This document shows, piece by piece, positions 34,856-38,092 of a DNA stretch of 38,092 bases (position 1 is its first letter; each line of letters opens with the position of its first letter). The notes under the pieces were generated by a model, which was not told where the DNA came from, searched no databases, and was given only the letters and a program-made list of their open reading frames with translations. Both the position numbers and the translations under genes were made by a program. Source of the stretch: Phormidium tanganyikae FI6-MK23 (GTDB lineage: Bacteria; Cyanobacteriota; Cyanobacteriia; Leptolyngbyales; Leptolyngbyaceae); NCBI GenBank assembly GCA_019359175.1, contig JAHHHU010000030.1, positions 1 through 38,092 on the forward strand, read 5' to 3'.

Positions 34856-35937
34856 TGACAGACGTTGACCCTTGGCAGGAGCAGGAACGTCGTGCCGCAG
34901 AAATTCTTCCCATCTTGGAACAAACCTTGGTCATTGCCCAAAACCAGAATCTGCTTGAGCAAATGAACCAAGGCTGGTGCTATGAAGGCAATGAACACGC
35001 TCTCATTTATGATCCTGAGTCTGAGCAGTTATCAATCGCAGCAAACGATCATTCCTGGCAACTAAATTGGCACGAAGGCTTGTTTGTCCGGTCGGCAGAA
35101 ACTCACATTACCGACGAGCATCTGACCGAATTTCGAGAACTTGCAAAGTGGCTCGAAATGCTAGACGACGATCGCTCCCATGAGTCACAAACTGAGCTAT
35201 CTGAACCACAGGCAGAAACCCTACTTTCCAATGCGGCTGGCTTGTTTGAGTACTATGCAAGCCAGGGAGACACTGCTTTCAAGTTCTCGCCCAACAGTAC
35301 CGAACACTTCTACCGTGTGCTAATTGATAATGAGGTTTATCTGATTAGTCGAGATGACGAGATTGGGGTTTATTCTCTGCAACGTGAGAATGGAGATCCC
35401 TTGAGCGTCACTGATAGCGAATCCTGGAAACAGATGGAAAGTTGGCTCCAGCATTTGGCAGAACAACCCTCAATGCAAGCGCCTCATGCTGCCGCTCCTT
35501 ATTGGGAACAGCAAACCATTCAGGCAAATGCACTGTTGCTCGATGCTCAAGCTCTGTTTACCTTCCATCAACAAATGGGAACAATCGAGTACGATCCGGT
35601 ACGGAAGAGTCATACTGCCACGATCGAGAATTACACGATCGGATACAGCCCACAATCTGATGTGTTTTGGTTGGAGCGAAACGATGAACGTCTTGCGTCT
35701 GCAACTCACTATCAGCAACACCGGAATAGTTCGCAGTCTCATTGGCATCTCAATGAGCTACATGACCTGGGCAACATTTCTCATGAAGACGTGCGGCGAT
35801 TAAGAGAATGGCGTAGCTGGCTGATGGTTCAAAGCAATTTAGATCAGAATCAGGCACAGCAGCCGACTCCTGATGTATCTCATGAACAATTAAGCTCTTC
35901 TAGCGAGAGACGATCGGACTACGACCTCGATCGCTAA
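34855..35937 (+). CDS. Acidic protein with three diverged repeats
   Basis: A 360-residue soluble protein, not recognised. It seems to be built of three repeats of about 90-105 residues: 12-105 (helix with ILEQTLVIAQNQ, then HALIYDPESEQLSIA and FRELAKWLEML); 112-205 (ETLLSNAAGLFEYYASQ, FYRVLIDNEVYLISR, WKQMESWLQHL); and 220-320 (ANALLLDAQALFTFHQQ, TATIENYTIGYSPQSDVFWLER, VRRLREWRSWL). Each runs helix, strands, and an ending W-containing helix. The C-terminal 40 residues are disordered-looking. The start is coupled to the previous gene by TAATG. It is part of the operon behind the relaxase. Confidence 0.7.
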   Translation: MTDVDPWQEQERRAAEILPILEQTLVIAQNQNLLEQMNQGWCYEGNEHALIYDPESEQLSIAANDHSWQLNWHEGLFVRSAETHITDEHLTEFRELAKWLEMLDDDRSHESQTELSEPQAETLLSNAAGLFEYYASQGDTAFKFSPNSTEHFYRVLIDNEVYLISRDDEIGVYSLQRENGDPLSVTDSESWKQMESWLQHLAEQPSMQAPHAAAPYWEQQTIQANALLLDAQALFTFHQQMGTIEYDPVRKSHTATIENYTIGYSPQSDVFWLERNDERLASATHYQQHRNSSQSHWHLNELHDLGNISHEDVRRLREWRSWLMVQSNLDQNQAQQPTPDVSHEQLSSSSERRSDYDLDR

Positions 35938-36017
35938 CAGAAAATATTTGTCCACTGCCATACGACTGTCAGATCCGAAATTTACGCTGTGCCTGTCAAT
36001 TCTGATGGAGAACCAAT

Positions 36018-37103
36018 ATGACCCATTCCCCCTCGATCGAGGATTTATTAAATGCTTTACTAGTTGAGGCATCGTTTGCTCAAGATCTCACAGACGACGA
36101 CAAAGCAACGATTCGCACAATGGTTCAAGCTATGACAGGAGATTTACAGGAAGAACTGCATACCGCCTTTCAATCTCCGAATGGAGGAACTTTGCAAAAT
36201 GCTTCTACCGTAGAAGGTCTGACAGCAGAACTTGATTCCTTTCTGTCCGAACTAGGTGATATGCCATTGACACAAGCGACAGTAGAGCCACTCAACAAAC
36301 AAACCGATTCAGCGTTAGTTGAAGTGCTGGGTAGTCACGTTGAGAGTGCAGGGGGTGTGGTCGAAGTGCTATCAACGCGAACGGTGTCGCAACAGGCTTT
36401 GAACGCACTGCGTTGTGTGGAACTACAGTTAACGGCACTTACGATCGGAGTCAGTGATTTACGCCAAGCCCTAGAGCAAAATCTTCGCCCGCAGTCTCGT
36501 CGCTTCTGGAGACGATCGATCACGGCATTGCTCCGCCGAATTCAATTTCGTCAACACTCTAATGCGGCAATCGTGAAGCCTCAGCACATCGCCCTGTTTG
36601 CGCTGATGATTTGCATTCCTCTGGGATTGAAGTTAGGTGTTCCGACATTACTTCATCAAGCAGAACGAGCTAGATGGTTTGAACAATTGCGATCGCAGAA
36701 TTCATCCTTCAACACTGTCGAATCGATTCAAAATGGTATCTTGCTCATTAAAACGCCTGCTGGAGAAACGTTGCGCGTGAAATTAGCAGGGCTAGATTTG
36801 GATACACAGTGGCAAGCTCAGGCAGAAGGAATCATGGCAATGCTGTTACAGCCAGCACAAACAAAGGTAATGCTAAGTCACACGCAGATGACCCAAAACG
36901 GCGTTACAACCTCGATCGTATCCTTGCCAAATGGAACCTCTCTGCAAGAAATTCTCCTATCTGACGGACTGGCAAAGCTGAATTTGGGCGACCTCAATCC
37001 GCTGCCTGAACCTCTGGTACTCAAGCTGAAGCAGGCAGAAACAAAAGCTAAACTCCAACACAAAAATGTCTGGGGTGATTCTCACAATGCCTCGCCTCAC
37101 TGA
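36018..37103 (+). CDS. Membrane protein with SNase-like domain
   Basis: A 361-residue protein. The N-terminal 150 residues are helical and soluble, followed by a basic segment (RRFWRRSITALLRRIQF), one membrane helix (HIALFALMICIPLGLKLGV, about 195-213) and a C-terminal domain like staphylococcal nuclease (GILLIKTPAGETLRVKLAGLDLD, LQEILLSDGLAKLN, LKQAETKAKLQHKNVWG). The key Arg of V-R-L-x-G-I-D is Lys here (VKLAGLD), and the acidic residues after it are not in the usual places, so nuclease activity is doubtful. An SNase-like binding fold outside the membrane is a possibility. GGAG precedes the ATG. Confidence 0.7.
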   Translation: MTHSPSIEDLLNALLVEASFAQDLTDDDKATIRTMVQAMTGDLQEELHTAFQSPNGGTLQNASTVEGLTAELDSFLSELGDMPLTQATVEPLNKQTDSALVEVLGSHVESAGGVVEVLSTRTVSQQALNALRCVELQLTALTIGVSDLRQALEQNLRPQSRRFWRRSITALLRRIQFRQHSNAAIVKPQHIALFALMICIPLGLKLGVPTLLHQAERARWFEQLRSQNSSFNTVESIQNGILLIKTPAGETLRVKLAGLDLDTQWQAQAEGIMAMLLQPAQTKVMLSHTQMTQNGVTTSIVSLPNGTSLQEILLSDGLAKLNLGDLNPLPEPLVLKLKQAETKAKLQHKNVWGDSHNASPH

Positions 37104-37308
37104 TCAAGACCTAAAAGCGATTCAGGATGTTCTCGCATGGATGATGACAGGGATTTTGCTACCGATCGGTTTATCTGGTCTCGGCGACGATTGGCTGACT
37201 GGACTGAGCTACATCGTCATCGCTGTCATTCTTTGTCCGCTGACTGTGGGAGCGCGTTGGCTCAAAATCACGATCTCATTCATTATTTTCTTCATCGTTC
37301 AACTCTGA
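37087..37308 (+). CDS. Small membrane protein, two helices
   Basis: A protein of 73 residues with two hydrophobic segments (MMTGILLPIGLSGLG and LSYIVIAVILCPLTV) plus a third at the end (ITISFIIFFIVQL). The ATG at 37087 (MPRLTDQD) is preferred over the in-frame ATG at 37066. It overlaps the end of the SNase-like gene by 17 bp and stops 3 bp before lepB. Unknown function, part of the same operon. Confidence 0.65.
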   Translation: MPRLTDQDLKAIQDVLAWMMTGILLPIGLSGLGDDWLTGLSYIVIAVILCPLTVGARWLKITISFIIFFIVQL

Positions 37309-37311
37309 ATC

Positions 37312-37863
37312 ATGACAACCTTGGAACCTACAACCCGCAGAAATGAATGGTGGGAAGCAACAAAAACAGCCATTTGTGGATTAGCGATCGCAGCAGGCTT
37401 CCATGCCTTCGTCGCTGAAGTCCGTTACATCCCTTCTGAATCGATGACCCCGACGCTTCAGGTGGGCGATCGCATCGTCATCGAAAAACTGAGTTATCGA
37501 TTGCGATCACCTCAGCGTGGAGATATTGTCGTTTTCAGAGCAACACCAGAATTGCGATCGCAAAATTTGAACGATGACCTGATTAAACGGATCATCGGGC
37601 TGCCAGGGGATATGATCGCGGTTCAGTCTGGCAAGTTATCGATCAATGACAAGCAAGTGGCTGAATCTTATCTTCAAGCTGCGCCCGACTACAACTATGG
37701 ACCCGTAACAGTTCCTCAAAATCAGTATTTCGTGTTAGGAGACAATCGGAACCACAGTTATGACAGTCATTTATGGGGATTTCTGCCCAAACAAAACATC
37801 ATGGGTCACATGGCTTTTCGCTTTCATCCTTTGAGCCGCGTCAATATGTTTTCTCTCGATTAA
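37312..37863 (+). CDS. lepB: Signal peptidase I
   Basis: A type I signal peptidase that cleaves signal peptides of exported proteins at the outer face of the cytoplasmic membrane. The 183-residue protein has a membrane helix (about 18-36), catalytic Ser44 in PSESMTPTL, Lys92 in DLIKRIIGLPGD and the box GDNRNHSYDSHLWG. Cyanobacteria have several such genes. Here it closes an operon of plasmid mobilisation genes, so it may process proteins of that system, as TraF-like peptidases do for pilins; that link is inference. Confidence 0.93.
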   Translation: MTTLEPTTRRNEWWEATKTAICGLAIAAGFHAFVAEVRYIPSESMTPTLQVGDRIVIEKLSYRLRSPQRGDIVVFRATPELRSQNLNDDLIKRIIGLPGDMIAVQSGKLSINDKQVAESYLQAAPDYNYGPVTVPQNQYFVLGDNRNHSYDSHLWGFLPKQNIMGHMAFRFHPLSRVNMFSLD

Positions 37864-38034
37864 TGGCTGAATCGTCCTATCTTGCATAGGGTAACTCTGG
37901 CTTAGAGTGGCTGAGGTAATTTCTTGCAGCAGTATAAGAAAACTATAGTAATGTTGGAGTAGTTCCTCATACCAAATTGAAGAAAGGGAGTGACAAATGA
38001 GATACTGAGTTCTACCGTGTGGAGAAAAACAGCA

Positions 38035-38092
38035 ATGGTCGGTGTCACCCGGATCAAAATTGAAGAAACAGCATCAGAACTGGAAGCGCTGA
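38035..38092 (+). CDS. Start of a probable IS630-type transposase (runs off right edge)
   Basis: An ATG at 38035 opens 19 codons to the window end: MVGVTRIKIEETASELEAL. This is like the opening of the helix-turn-helix ORF of cyanobacterial IS630-type transposases. Only the first codons are visible, so the identification is weak. Confidence 0.4.
   Translation, partial: MVGVTRIKIEETASELEAL

Noticed and set aside
1-38092. CRISPR arrays, tRNA and rRNA genes
   Set aside because: No regularly spaced repeats and no tRNA-like or rRNA-like stretches were recognised in the intergenic regions by eye.

Overview
The window reads as cyanobacterial chromosome. The octamer GCGATCGC and its core CGATCG, typical of many cyanobacterial genomes, are frequent. 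A 40-residue NDH-1-subunit-like gene, a stand-alone HAS-barrel protein, tandem DUF29 genes, a Uma2 endonuclease and a CyRepA1-type replication protein all point the same way. A Leptolyngbya-like filamentous species is plausible, but the genus cannot be fixed from the sequence. No rRNA, tRNA or CRISPR array was seen.

Layout. (1) 1-620 is a graveyard: an IS5-type transposase fragment and a decayed antitoxin/PIN-toxin pair. (2) 711-7740 carries DNA repair and envelope genes: recA (with a clear terminator), xseA-xseB, a PD-(D/E)XK-like protein, two DUF29 paralogues, a NurA-domain nuclease and mgtE. (3) 7801-11208 holds a GerMN-like lipoprotein, a probable ndhP, a large metallo-beta-lactamase protein and msrA. 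(4) 11325-16133 is a plasmid-style replication module: a divergent pair (a possible winged-helix DNA-binding protein and a 1020-residue primase/helicase-like Rep) around about 640 bp with three iteron-like repeats. (5) 16229-26307 returns to ordinary chromosome (methyltransferase, leuC, HAS-barrel protein, FdhF/YdeP oxidoreductase, Uma2, cold-shock/DUF1294 protein, RluD-type synthase, cobA, sirB-like). It includes an orphan polymorphic-toxin domain and a DUF4279 protein directly behind leuC. (6) 26308-30121 is decayed DNA: a frameshifted gene, a truncated metacaspase and a NACHT-TM gene cut by an IS6-family element. (7) 30237-37863 is plasmid-derived: actin-type partition genes (parM-like, parR-like), a non-coding hub with repeats, then a co-directional operon of relaxase accessory protein, MobF relaxase, membrane protein, three-repeat protein, SNase-like membrane protein, small membrane protein and signal peptidase I. 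The window ends in the first codons of a probable IS630-type transposase.

How it fits together. Replication (11-16 kb) and partition/mobilisation (30-38 kb) functions sit in one chromosome, separated by housekeeping genes such as leuC, rluD and cobA. This suggests integration of a mobilisable plasmid, or of two, with decay and IS activity at the edges. The best candidates for new biology are the Rep module with its repeats, the uncharacterised genes behind the MobF relaxase, and the toxin-domain/DUF4279 pair coupled to leuC. Function calls come from motif and family recognition without database searches.
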